Part shown: piece by piece, positions 54,623 to 64,000 of the stretch
Position numbering within the stretch: the stretch's first letter is position 1
Layout of the letters: every line of letters begins with the position of its first letter
From: Ampullaceana balthica
Taxonomy: Eukaryota > Mollusca > Gastropoda > Lymnaeidae
NCBI GenBank assembly: GCA_944989445.1
Contig: CALYLW010000015.1
Location: 248,001-312,000 of the forward strand
Length of the DNA: 64,000 nt
Direction: 5' to 3'
Made by a program: the position numbers and the translations under genes
The notes under the pieces: generated by a model
Seen by the model: the letters and a program-made list of their open reading frames with translations, nothing else
Told to the model about the DNA's origin: nothing
Database searches by the model: none

Positions 54623-55934
54623 CCCCCGGCCCCCAGTTAGTGATAATTTAAATATTGTTTTTACCTGTTACTATTGTGGAAGTGTACTTAACAACTACCC
54701 CAAGTTTCATGTTTCGACCTACACGGGAAATAGGAGAATAAGCGATTTTTAGTTTTTATATAGCTCATATAAGGAAAATACTTCATTTGGGCCCCCGGCC
54801 CACAGGAAGTGATAATTTAAATATTTTTCCTCCCGTTACCATCGCGGGATTGTACTCAACAACTTCCCAAAGTTTCATGCTTCTGCCTACTCGGGAAATA
54901 GGAGAATTAGTGATATTCACATTTTATATAGACCATACAAGGGGAAAAAAACGTTCTTGGGCCCCAGGCCCCACATGAGCGGGAATTTTAAAATTCTTTT
55001 TCGCCAATTTTCGTCGTGAGAGGGTACTTGACAACTTCCCAAAGTTTCATGCATCTACCTACACGGGAAGTTGGAGAATAAGTGATGAATCAGTGAGTGA
55101 GTCAGGGCTTTGCCTTTAATTAGTATAGTATTAGTATAGATGAAAAATACATGGCTACCGCTATCGGGCGGTTTAATTAATCGAGGTGTCTGTGAACAGT
55201 GGTAAATTATCTCATTTTGGGTAAAAAGGGAACTCTTGGCGTTTGACCAAAAACCAATCGAAGAATTATATCAAACTTAAAACGTTTATAATTGTATCAA
55301 ATAGTTCCCCCCTCCCCCCCCCCAAAAAAAAATTTGACATTCCATGTCGTTTTGACTTAAAATATCTATACATAATTCTATTCAGATCATTTTTAGACAC
55401 TTGCTTTTAAAACTCACCAGTTGCATTTTCGCTAACGACGCTCCCCAAAATCCCCGAGTTATGTGAGCAGAACCTCGAGTCTGGGGGGGGGGTGGGGTAA
55501 AGCACACAGAAACTTGTATATTTTGGGTAACGGGCAAAAAAGTTCGCTGGCTACTGCCGTGATAGAACCAAACAGAGCGGCGGTGACATCACAAATGCTT
55601 TGATGTCAACATCAAATGAAGCAGGGTAACAAATTTCATAAATTCTCATGGGTTCTCAAACTTAAGGAATTATAATAAGATTTAATTTTCATTTCTTGAT
55701 AACGTACGCCGACCGGCGTCTGATGACCTACCGACCGGCACTTCAAGAAGCACTGAGAAATCATTAAATAAATTGCAAGTGACCAAATATTTCAGTGGAG
55801 GTTTTATTTTAAGTTACCCTTTTGATGTGACGTCACATTTCTTCAATCCCCCCCTCGTCACAAAAGTGTGACCCCCTCCCCCCTAGGTGCGTGACGTCAT
55901 TTATGGACGGCCCCTAAAGCCCTCCCGCGCCCAC

Positions 55935-55956
55935 CCTCAACTACACCACTGGCTGT
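55935..55956. mobile_element. hAT terminus fragment
   Basis: The complement reads cagtggtgtagttgagggtg, related to the hAT-3 terminus CAGTGGCGTAGC. The partner end was not found. Confidence 0.4.
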
Positions 55957-55989
55957 TACGGGTTTTTCAGAAATAATGTTTTCAGGTAG

Positions 55990-56495
55990 CTAGTTGCAGT
56001 CAGACACGTTTGTTGGAGTTGCCTGTTGACGGTCATTCGCAGCATCGCTGCAACTGCCACTGGTTAATGCACTAGTACTACTACATGAAGTACTATGACT
56101 AGAGCCAGAACTAGGTCTAGATGTAGACGAGACGAAACATGTGTTTGGATACATTACGAACAAGCACTTTTTCTTTTTTGTTTTCTTTTTTCCGTTTCTT
56201 TTCTGAAACCCGCTTAGATTTTTATTGAAGTCAGACATCGTGACATCGATATTTCTATTACGAATATAAAAGAGAGGGTCATTAAACAATAGAACTTTGT
56301 TTTATTTTTGGAATAATATATTTTTTTATGTTTCAATAATTTGTTGTTAATTTATTTAAGATAATTTTGGTTTTCCTCAAATGTTCTAAATTCAATATCT
56401 TTTTGAGCTTATGTAAAGGTTCCACCACCGGGGCCCTTAGGCTGGCCTGGGCCTTAGGCCAGGGCCTTGTATACCTAGGCGGAAATCCGGCCCTG
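55990..56495 (-). pseudogene. 5' end of a hAT transposon with transposase N-terminus
   Basis: The complement of 56495 leftward begins cagggccggatttccgccta, a hAT-type terminus. Downstream, the frame 55990-56289 contains MSDFNKNLSGFQKRNGKKKT, then a Lys-rich stretch and a Ser/Thr-rich low-complexity region. The SGxxKRxxKKxK pattern resembles the start of ZMYM1-like hAT transposases. The rest of the protein and the other terminus are missing. The element interrupts a foldback-family MITE at 56496. Confidence 0.6.
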
Positions 56496-56711
56496 AATGT
56501 AGACCTTCACTAAATAAATGATAAATATTTAAATGACAAAAAAGTGATTTGAAACATACTTATTTTCAAATAGAAAATAATGTGTGTTTTTAGGGGGGGG
56601 GGTGTCAAAGCTTCGTGGCGTATTTTTAGAGGGGGGTCTAACTTTTTGTGACGAGGGGGGGAGGGGGTAAAAAATCGGTCAAAATAACGTGACGTCATTT
56701 ATGGACGGCCC
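56496..56711. mobile_element. GGGGCCGTCC foldback-family MITE, right part
   Basis: aatgtagaccttcactaaat through aaaaagtgatttgaaacata to cgtgacgtcatttatggacg matches 45330-45590. The left part is absent, replaced by the hAT end at 56495. Confidence 0.75.
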
Positions 56712-57079
56712 GCTTTTTCTCCTCTTAGAATTCTTGTATCTACCATTCTTATCAACCCAAATTCACCCGTTAATTGGTCATCTCTGACGTACGGTCTTTT
56801 CACCACTTATCTTCAATGCTGTTAACTGAAGGTGCAAAATTTTCCCAGGCAGGAGTAAAAAAAAAGAAATCACAATTTAGACTAAAAATTCCCACATTCA
56901 TTAAATCCTGTTGAAGCCGCCAACACCGCTATATTGTATATTACTAATTACAAAGAGTGAAAATGTCTGTAATTGCTAAAAAAATAATGAATGTTTTGTA
57001 ATTTATTTTATTAATAACCAATGAATCAATATGTCAATAATACAAATGTACATAGTTACATAGATTTCTTAGAGTCATG
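56712..57079. other. Non-coding stretch
   Basis: No gene or element boundary recognised. Confidence 0.3.
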
Positions 57080-58518
57080 CAGTGGGGTAGCTAGAACTTT
57101 TGCCGCCCTTTTTAGGGGCGGTCCATAAATGACGTCACGCACCTGTGTGTGTGGTTGGGGGGGGGGTCACAAGTTTGTGACGATGTGTGACGAGGGGGGA
57201 GGGGTGTTTAATAAATGTGATGTCACGTCAAAACGCGCAACTTTACAAATAAATTGCCACTTTCATATTTGATTACTGACACTTTATTTAATGACGTTTA
57301 TCATAGTTTATGTTACATGTTTATGTTATGGTATTTAAAATAAAAAAAAAGAATGCAGCGTTACACTAAAACATACTTATATGGCAAAAATTTAATTTGA
57401 AACATGCTCATTTTCAAACAGAAAATACGACTTTTATGGGGGGGGGGTCAAAGCTTTGTGAAGTCTTATTGAAGAAGGGTCTAAGTTTTTGTGAGGAGGG
57501 GGGAGGGGGTGAAAAATCAGCCAAAATGGCGTGACGTCATTTATGGAAGGTCACTTAGTCTATTATATTATGGTTTTTAAAAATTAATAAACATGAATAA
57601 ATAATGGTAATAGAAACGAAGTAAAGGTGGGGAACATGTTTACCATTGCATGCCACATTTATGTAAGCAGTAATAAGATTATATACCTATAAATACACAT
57701 TTATAAAAATACAAGATACTTTTTTAAAGGCCACAAGAAAGTTATTGAGGTCGCAGATCCCCCCACTCCCCAATGAGACAAAACATATTCCAAATTTACA
57801 TCCAAAAAAAAATAAAAACATTATCAATTACAATTTTTTTACAAACAAAGAAATTGTATACATTAGTATGTAAACATATTTATACTAAATTATACATTTA
57901 CTTTCCTAACTTTTAATGAATAACTGTACTTTAATGAAAAACACAAATTATTTGTGCTACTTTAATGCAATAAAAACAAAATTAATTTAATTTTTAATAG
58001 CTACTAGTAGTTTAACTACCTTACAATAATTTACTGAAAACTGAAACAGTATTATAAATTACACTTGCAAGTTAAACACAATAATTGAACCACCATGCCT
58101 TGTAGGTACTTGTTCACGCATCATTCTGCGAATATCGAAATTCAACGTAAAAACTGTCGTGGCGATATTAATAGCACACATTATTCGGACCAGGGGTGAT
58201 GTGTTTTTTGGGTAGTTTTCTTATGAAAGCGTCAACTGTGACATTATCCCACTTAGTTTTCCAAACAAATGGATACGTTATGAGAGATTAAACATTTTTT
58301 GCTTAGTTATAATATCAACTATGTAATCAAACAAATGTTTTGCGAATCCGTTAGTTATTAAGACTCGAAATTACGAATATTTTTGTTTCCCCTTGGTTTT
58401 CCCCCTTCAAAAGAAAAAGGGCGGTTGTCGGAAATGATTTTAACTTTAAATGCCCACAAATGCCGCCCCTAAATGAGTGCCGCCCGGGGTGGACCGCCCC
58501 CACCTAGCTACGCCACTG
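57080..58518 (+). mobile_element. hAT MITE (CAGTGGGGTAGC...GCTACGCCACTG), TSD GAGTCATG
   Basis: The ends match hAT-3 (18490-22001). Perfect 8-bp duplications GAGTCATG flank it (57072-57079; 58519-58526). It carries a foldback-family MITE (57115-57554). The remaining interior (57555-58518) is AT-rich and encodes nothing recognisable. Confidence 0.93.
57115..57554. mobile_element. GGGGCCGTCC-family MITE with TSD TTA
   Basis: Left end ggggcggtccataaatgacg, right end gtcatttatggaaggtcac, flanked by TTA (57112-57114; 57555-57557). It contains gtgacgagggggg and tgtcacgtcaaaacgcgca blocks. A short non-autonomous member of the family represented by 41465-45590; it confirms the TTA target preference. 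Confidence 0.88.
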
Positions 58519-58716
58519 GAGTCATGAATTATTGAAAAGAGGAGATCTTTAATATTTTATATTTAATATATTATCTAGTCAAATTCAGTCCACTTTAATC
58601 ATATCACCAGTGTTTGATTCTGCCACTCTGATTCAGTCATTTAAAAAAAAACGAATAAAGTTTACATTTTCATGGTGATGTCTGTGTGCTCACGTGTTCA
58701 GTCTGAGAACTGGGTC

Positions 58717-58745
58717 AGTGCTGCCAGTGACAATTTTGGGAAAAA
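58717..58745. mobile_element. hAT left-end fragment (CAGTGCTGCCAGTGACAATT)
   Basis: It matches the left terminus of the hAT at 40870-46950, including aaaacctag. The right partner was not found; duplication copy 2 begins just after it. Confidence 0.6.
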
Positions 58746-58994
58746 CCTAGCCAACAGGACAAATATTATACAGCAATTTCAATAGTAGACAGTTGAGTGG
58801 TTTTTCTATCTTGATGTAATTTGAGAATATTCATCAAATTTTCCACATCCTTTATAATACTTACATATGAAAGTGAAAGGTCATTTTTCTGTAAGTCTAT
58901 TTTGTATTTAGATAGGTAATTAAATATGGTTAGACATTTCCCTCACACATCACATTTAAAAGGTTTACCCCTGTATGCATTCTTTTGTGTACAG

Positions 58995-59900
58995 TTAGGC
59001 GACCAGATCTGGTAAAACATTTTTCACAGACATGACATTTGAAAAGTTTTTCACCGTATGAGTCCTTTTGTGTCTAATTAAGCTACAAGATGTGGTCAAA
59101 CATTTTCCACAGACATCACATTTGAAAGGTTTTTCTCCAGTATGTATTCTTTTGTGTACCTTTAGGTGAGACAAAGTGGTAAACCATTTTTCACACACAT
59201 CACATTTGAAAGGTTTTTCTCCTGTATGTGCTTTTTTATGTACAGTTAGATAATCAGATCTGGCAAAACATTCTCCACAGACATTACATTTGAAAGGTTT
59301 TTCCCCTGTATGTTTTCTTTTGTGTACAGTTAGGTAACCAGATGTGGCAAAACATTTTTCACAGACATCACATTTGAAAGGTTCTATATGAGTCATTTTG
59401 TGTTCAATTAGGTGACGAGATATGTTAAAGCATTTTCCACATACATCACATTTCAAAGGGTTTACTTCCAAATGTAAAACTTTGTGTTGAGTTAGGCAAT
59501 CAGATCTGTTAAAACATTTTCCACAGACATCGCATTTGAAAGGTTTTTCCCCAGTATGTGTTCTTTTGTGTACAATTAAGCGATCAGATCTGGTAAAACA
59601 TTTTTCACAGACATCACATTTGAAAGGCTTTTCTTCTGAATGTATTCTTGTATGTATAGCTAGTTGATCAGATCTGGTAAAACATTTTTCACAGACATCA
59701 CATATGAAAGGCTTTTCTTCTGAATGTATTCTTGTATGTATAGCTAGTAGATAAGATCTGGTAAAACATTTTCCACAGACATCACATTTGAAAGGTTTTT
59801 CCCCAGTATGTGTTCTTTTGTGTACAATTAGGCGATCAGATCTGGTAAAAACATTTTTCACAGACATCACATTTGAAAGGTTTTTTTTCAGTATGCATCA
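58995..59900 (-). CDS. C2H2 zinc-finger protein, terminal exon candidate (array 2), frameshifted
   Basis: A 291-residue frame with nine complete fingers plus a partial first one, of the same type as array 1. The last four fingers match array 1 fingers 9-12 closely (TSGYL, ARSDYL, TLSHL, TSCSL). Array 1 fingers 7 and 8 (TGFNNL, NTSWNL) are absent, and [10 protein letters not shown] joins directly to the TSGYL finger. An extra T in the first finger (near 59848) and a one-base loss before the last (near 59055) put the expected start [10 protein letters not shown] and the last finger out of frame. As it stands this is probably a decaying paralogue, though the core array is intact. It would encode a nuclear DNA-binding protein. 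Confidence 0.72.
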
Positions 59901-60711
59901 TTCTTCTATAATGCGTAAGATATGTATCACTAAAATTTCACAAGCCAAGCTATTTTCTTGGAAGTATTGTTTTTTCTCTAGTAGTTATAGCCTAAATGGA
60001 TAGGTAAACCACTGATAACACATTTGGAAGCCCTTTCTCGTAAATGTTTCTATGTGTAATTAAGTTGTCATATATTTTCTTATGTTATCTCTGTTGATCG
60101 ATATGTTTAGCTCCACTCACAAGAAAAAAAATTTTTATTTAGACTTTTCATTTATTGGCAATAATAACTTTTTTTAGTCATACTCAATGTACGTTGGATG
60201 TAGATGTGTACAATATTTCAACTTGAAAGCATCTGTAGATGTGTACAATATTTCAACTTGAAAGCATCTGTAGATGTGTACAATATTTCAACTTGAAAGC
60301 ATCTGAAAAAATAAAATTTAATAAAAAATAAACAAATAATTACTTTATTAGATATATATTAAACTGATAATGAAAATTACAAATTGTAGTTTAACATTCA
60401 TAGTTCCATAAATTTCTAATATGTAAATACAAAAGGCCTACCACCTACATTGTAGTTGTATGAAATATATTTTTGTTTAATGAGCAAGCCTTAGCTCATC
60501 CTGACTAGGATCTCTATCATTCTGTCAAGGATCAATCACACAACAATTGCTTGTAGGAATAATCAAGTTATCTACACTGGGAAGATCTGATTCTTTTAAT
60601 GAGATTATTACCAACTTTTTCACCTGCCTAAAGATCTATTCCTATTTTTTTTGTAGAGCGATCCTCACAGGAAACCTGGATGCCATATAAATTATTATAA
60701 ATACACTAAAC
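59901..60711. other. Upstream flank of zinc-finger array 2
   Basis: Non-coding, matching 29440-30250. It differs by a 35-bp unit present three times (60201-60305). Confidence 0.6.
60201..60305 (+). repeat. 35-bp unit in three tandem copies
   Basis: The unit runs from tagatgtgtacaatatttca to acttgaaagcatctg and occurs three times in perfect succession. Copy 1 of the duplication has it once (about 29739-29774), so the expansion is specific to this copy. Confidence 0.95.
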
Positions 60712-61925
60712 CAGTGGTTCCCGAACTTTATTGGGTGGCGACTCCATTTTATGAAAGCCATCTGACCCACGACCCACATGAAATTTAAATAAGTCATCTT
60801 CAATAAAGTTTTTACAAAATGCAGTCGAACCCGGTTATGTCGAGGGCCTAGGGGTTTGCCAAAAAGTGTCGAGATAACCAATGATCGAGATAAACGAAAA
60901 CCAATATAGCGGAAAAATATTAACATCTGCTTGAAATTTCTTTATGTACATGATGTGAATTAATTAGTGATGTGACGATTAATCGGAATCGCATCGGAAT
61001 ATCAGGACCCTAATATTTCTTCACTATTTCCTAAGGTTGTTAAGACCGTTCGTTTTTTAAGGACCGTTTAAATATAACCCTTTGTAGCATCAGCGCTGTT
61101 TTTTTTCCTAGTACATAACGAATTCAGCTACTCCTGCACCACCACGCCGCGTCGCCACAGTGGGTCCGTTAGTGACATTGTGTTTTCCTCTCTTGCGCGC
61201 TCCCAGTTAACATTAGTTATTGTTGTTTTTTTTAATGGGGCTTGATGTTTGTTACACCGTTTCTGAGTTAGCATCATTCAAAGCAGTGATTCCCAGATTG
61301 AGCGATACTGTGCCTTGGAGGGTACTTGTGTGACTTTCCTTACAAGCTACACTAATAAATAAATCGCGCAGTCTAACCTACACATCCCCTTATTGTCCCT
61401 GAACCATTCTCTTCAAAGCCATCTTCCTTGGGTCCGTCCCCTCAGCTTACAATGGACTCAGAATAATGCGATTTTCGAGCACCTCGGGTGAACACATACT
61501 CGATAGAGACGCGTCAAACTAATTCACACACGCATCAAAAGTGAAACAAGTTAAAAACTGGTAATTTCGTAGAATCACACAATAGCCTGAAACTGAAGTC
61601 TCGAGGAAAGCGAGATTTCGATGATATTTTTAACTAAAAATGCGAGAGTGTGTCGCTGGGCGAACAGACGGGGATCGAGATTTGCCCTCTTTTGTGCTTG
61701 AGATATTAGGGTTCGGCGACATAAAAGAATCGACATAACCGAAGAGAAAATGCTGAGACAAAGAGAGAATTAGGCAGTTCCAATAAAAAAAACGTCGACT
61801 TAATAGGGTTGGCCAGTCAACCGAGGTTGAGATAAGTGGGTTCTACCGTATAGCAAATTTGCATTATAGTGAAAAAAATTTAGTGAACATTTGGCATCCC
61901 TAGAAAACCGGTCGCAACCCCGCTG
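60712..61925. mobile_element. hAT element (CAGTGGTTCCCGAAC ends), TSD CACTAAAC
   Basis: Ends cagtggttcccgaactttat and ggtcgcaaccccgctg are flanked by perfect CACTAAAC (60704-60711; 61926-61933). The corresponding site in duplication copy 1 (about 30242-30256) is continuous, confirming insertion after duplication. It carries a mariner-like element at 60822-61848. Confidence 0.93.
60822..61848 (-). mobile_element. Pogo/Tigger-like element, second copy, inverted
   Basis: Left end cagtcgaacccggttatgtc; right end complement begins cggtagaacccacttatctc. The right flank is TA and the left is TG, a likely mutated TA. Reverse-complemented, it matches 36455-37875, including attaagtcgacgtttttttt and tcgccgaaccctaata. 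It contains a hAT MITE (from 60965, ttagtgatgtgacgattaat) at the site used in the other copy. No transposase. Confidence 0.82.
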
Positions 61926-62083
61926 CACTAAACAAATCATATGTATCAATTTAAACTTGATAATTTGTATGGGTCATTATTATTATTTTTTAATTAAAAA
62001 GACTAGGGCTGTGGAAATTAATAAATCAATTAATCAAAATAATTTGATATATTAAAATTTAAGTAAATATTTCCAATATCCAA

Positions 62084-62680
62084 TCTATATATATAATTCT
62101 CTACGTCGCCCAACCATGCGGGACACCACGCACGCACGCCGACTCTCTAATCCTCCTTCCGCCTCCTTCACCAAAGCGAGTATGTGCAAACGAGCATGAT
62201 GAATGACCCTCGCTGGGGTCGACCAATGTCTTGAGACCAACAATGGTCCTTGCGTTCACTTGCATTGTTCCTTCACAGAATAACGTGAGATTCGTAGTGT
62301 ACTGGTTATCACGTCCGCCTTATACGGGGAAGGTCGTGGGTTCAATACAAAATTTGTAAAATCGTTGATCACACACGAAAATGATACACTAACAGACCGA
62401 GTGCTTAACACAGAATAATACATCGGGGCGGAAGTGCCGGCTCACTAATGAATTTCCAGGAAAAAGGGAGTTTCCCTTTCCGGGTCCCTTGTTATGCGAA
62501 TCTTCGCTCGTTAAGGGAGCAACTTTTTCCATATAAATGTTGCTCTTTATGCAAAAATCTCGTTATTAGAGGTGCTCGTTATGAGAGGTTTGCCTAATCT
62601 TAACATTAAATGCCTTCTCGACAATTTTGCGAACCCCCCTTACAAAAGTCTGGGTACGGCCTTAAACGGGATCTATATAT
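62084..62680 (+). mobile_element. Helitron-like segment (TCTATATATATAATTCTC start)
   Basis: It begins TCTATATATATAATTCTCTA after an A, like Helitron-3, inside the equivalent part of a hAT MITE. It contains a tRNA-like segment. A clear CTAG/CTRR end was not identified, so the right limit is approximate. Confidence 0.5.
62288..62352 (+). other. tRNA-Val-like relic or SINE head
   Basis: gattcgtagtgtactggtta, tcacgtccgccttatacggg and gaaggtcgtgggttcaatac follow the layout of eukaryotic tRNA-Val (TCGTAGTGTAGTGGTTATCAC...). The anticodon position would read TAT, and the T-arm stem does not pair. It is therefore a pseudogene or the head of a SINE. Confidence 0.55.
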
Positions 62681-63070
62681 GCTTTATAAAAATATAATTA
62701 ATCGATTAAATTTTTCCCGATTAATCGCGCAAAAATTTTTTTAACCAGTAACAGCCTTAACAAAGGCCAAAACTTATTTAAGTCTGTTCTCTACTCTTGT
62801 CTTTATATTTAAACATAAAAGTAAGTGAAATACTTGTGTTAAAAAAAACTATATGCCTCTGGATATTGTTCACTTCTGGAGTGATCCAACTAAATTTTAA
62901 AGAAATGAAATAATTGAAGGTAAACGTTTGGCACGTATATTATTTTGCAGTGAATTTTAATTTTTACAAGTGAGAATTTACAATTATAATATAATAAATG
63001 CATTAATTATTAATATATTTGATATACATGTATGTTATATTTTTCTACGACAGTGCTAAAATTTTTAAAT

Positions 63071-63555
63071 CCCTACAATTAACTTCACCATTTTGTCGAA
63101 GTCCCGCGGATAAACAAAAGTTAAAAATGACCCACTTCCCGGGATCCTATCAAGCTGAAATTTTTCTCTTAGACTTTTGTCACATAACAATGCATTCTAT
63201 CAATATTTCATATCGATCGAATGTACTGTAATTAAATTAATGAAATTTTATATTAACTCAATGGATATATATGTAGCATGTAAATTTTACACTAGTTTTT
63301 CGAGCAGTGCGTATTTTATCAAAGATAGGGATTTATAGTCAAAAACTTTGTTTTTACAGGTTGTTTAGTTAAGTTTTAAAATTCAAATGCATTTTTCTGC
63401 TTTCGATAATACATAGTCAGAACAAGATCCATCAATTTAATTTATTTATACATCTGCACTTCCCATGAACACTGCACAAACATTTATTGAAGTGTCTACT
63501 CAGTACTTAGACTTACTAAATACTTTGGCCAGTGAAACTTAGTAACTTAAGTCTT
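63071..63555. other. Non-coding stretch with dispersed-repeat fragment
   Basis: 63185-63250 carries the gatcgaatgtactgtaatta core of the repeat at 3040-3165. Otherwise nothing is recognised. Confidence 0.4.
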
Positions 63556-64000
63556 AGGAAACAAATCAATTCAAAATATTTTATTCATGGAAAACAACTA
63601 ATCCAAACTTTTAAAAAACAGTAATAGTAAATGAAATACTATATTGGAATCCCCATGTCATTGAAGTACAGTAATTAAAAAATCAAACAAAACAAAAGCT
63701 CAGGCTATATAAAAAGAAAATTTCACAGCAGACGTAATAAGAATATAAAATTAAAATGCTACCTCACTTGGTGAGACCTGTACTAGAATATGCATCTTCT
63801 GTCTGGCACTGGGACCCATCAACCAAAGAAAACATTGATAAACTAGAAAAACAATTTTAAAAAAGCTACCAGACTCATAACTAAATAATAAAGAATATTC
63901 AAAACTGACAAGAATAACAACATTAAAAGACTAAAATTAGTTAAATCCTAAAACCTTGAAACACTAGTAAAATAGAGGATAGAAGAAAAAAGAGTAAAGT
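63556..64000 (+). pseudogene. Heavily decayed LINE-A copy running off the window
   Basis: Segments caattcaaaatattttattc, atggaatccccatgtcattg-like, aaaatgctacctcacttggt and gagacctgtactagaatatg match the LINE-A RT C-terminal region. Many short insertions (for example aaaca, agtaataaa) and deletions destroy the frame. The 3' end lies beyond 64000. Confidence 0.85.

Larger units (their letters stand above)
48683..55140 (-). mobile_element. Helitron-2, containing an LTR retrotransposon
   Basis: Plus-strand edges are CTAGCAAAATTCCCGCGC and ggctttgcctttaattagta ending ...agtataga, lying between A and T of foldback element B. It shares both termini and repeated internal blocks (gggcccccggcccccag, aagtgataatttaaatattt, cctactcgggaaataggag) with Helitron-1. 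The LTR element at 50279-54622 accounts for 4.3 kb. No replicase-helicase is encoded. Confidence 0.9.
47663..55914. mobile_element. Foldback-family DNA transposon, copy B, split by a Helitron
   Basis: It begins ggggccgcccataaatgac and ends gtcatttatggacggcccc. The left module (47663-48130) matches 45101-45590 inverted. The interior (48140-48682 then 55141-55310) matches 42755-44440 of copy A. The right module (55310-55914) matches 44460-45100. Removing 48683-55140 restores tttataaact next to atgaaaaatacatggctacc, which in copy A is contiguous (44298-44320). Flanks TAT and TAA only approximate a 3-bp duplication. No transposase found. Confidence 0.85.
61999..62757 (+). mobile_element. hAT MITE, TAGGGCTGC family, carrying a Helitron-like segment
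   Basis: Left end tagggctgtggaaattaata, right end ttttaaccagtaacagcctta. Flanks AAAAAGAC and ACAAAGGC agree at six of eight bases. Compared with copy 1 of the duplication, it sits about 50 bp away from the ATCTAAAC target used there, so it is an independent insertion of the same family. Confidence 0.7.
58745..63070. repeat. Segmental duplication, copy 2
   Basis: Same order and orientation as 28110-37950: zinc-finger array, its upstream flank, a hAT MITE site and the segment ending at aataaatgcattaattatta. Private insertions in this copy are a hAT at 60712-61925 and a Helitron-like segment at 62084. Private insertions in copy 1 are absent here. Confidence 0.85.

Noticed and set aside
62288..62352. 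Functional tRNA-Val gene
   Set aside because: The T-arm does not pair, the anticodon position is altered, and it lies within a mobile segment; treated as a relic or SINE head.

Overview
This window looks like an AT-rich stretch of an invertebrate metazoan nuclear genome. The evidence is C2H2 zinc-finger arrays with animal-type linkers, tRNA-derived SINEs, non-LTR retrotransposons, hAT and mariner-like DNA transposons, Helitrons and an LTR retrotransposon, with no bacterial gene organisation. A lophotrochozoan such as a mollusc is my guess; nothing in the sequence fixes the taxon. No complete conserved host gene is visible. The only candidate host genes are two related C2H2 zinc-finger arrays on the minus strand (28337-29443 and 58995-59900).

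The window is a deeply nested record of transposon insertions. Many boundaries can be fixed from target-site duplications (TSDs). Layout: 1-1740, diverged repeats; 1741-2693, a decayed copy of the main LINE family (LINE-A); 2860-4140, small repeats and an inverted repeat; 4441-4700, a SINE; 5200-7600, minisatellite, small Helitrons with CAA repeats and TA microsatellites; 7600-9540, a broken second LINE; 9698-10416, a hAT MITE; 10990-11500, a tandem duplication; 12132-13616, a TIR element; 14467-16166, a Helitron carrying a SINE; 16168-25542, a 9.4 kb hAT holding other hATs and a near-intact LINE-A copy; 25650-27320, tandem repeats; 28110-37950, duplication copy 1 with zinc-finger array 1, a hAT, a 3 kb Helitron, mariner-like MITEs and a SINE; 40870-46950, a hAT holding a 4.1 kb foldback element that in turn holds LINE-A; 47663-55914, a second foldback element holding a Helitron, which holds an LTR retrotransposon, which holds an L2-like LINE; 55955-58518, hAT pieces; 58740-63070, duplication copy 2 with zinc-finger array 2; 63560-64000, LINE-A running off the edge.

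Three results are most useful. (1) A SINE family shares its 3' end and GATAA-type tail with LINE-A, which points to trans-mobilisation by that LINE. (2) The two zinc-finger copies and the two Helitron copies act as empty-site controls for each other, so several insertions are confirmed directly. (3) A family of long-TIR foldback elements with the terminus GGGGCCGTCCATAAATGAC and 3-bp TTA target duplications has spread through the region. I see no CRISPR array, rRNA gene or canonical tRNA gene.
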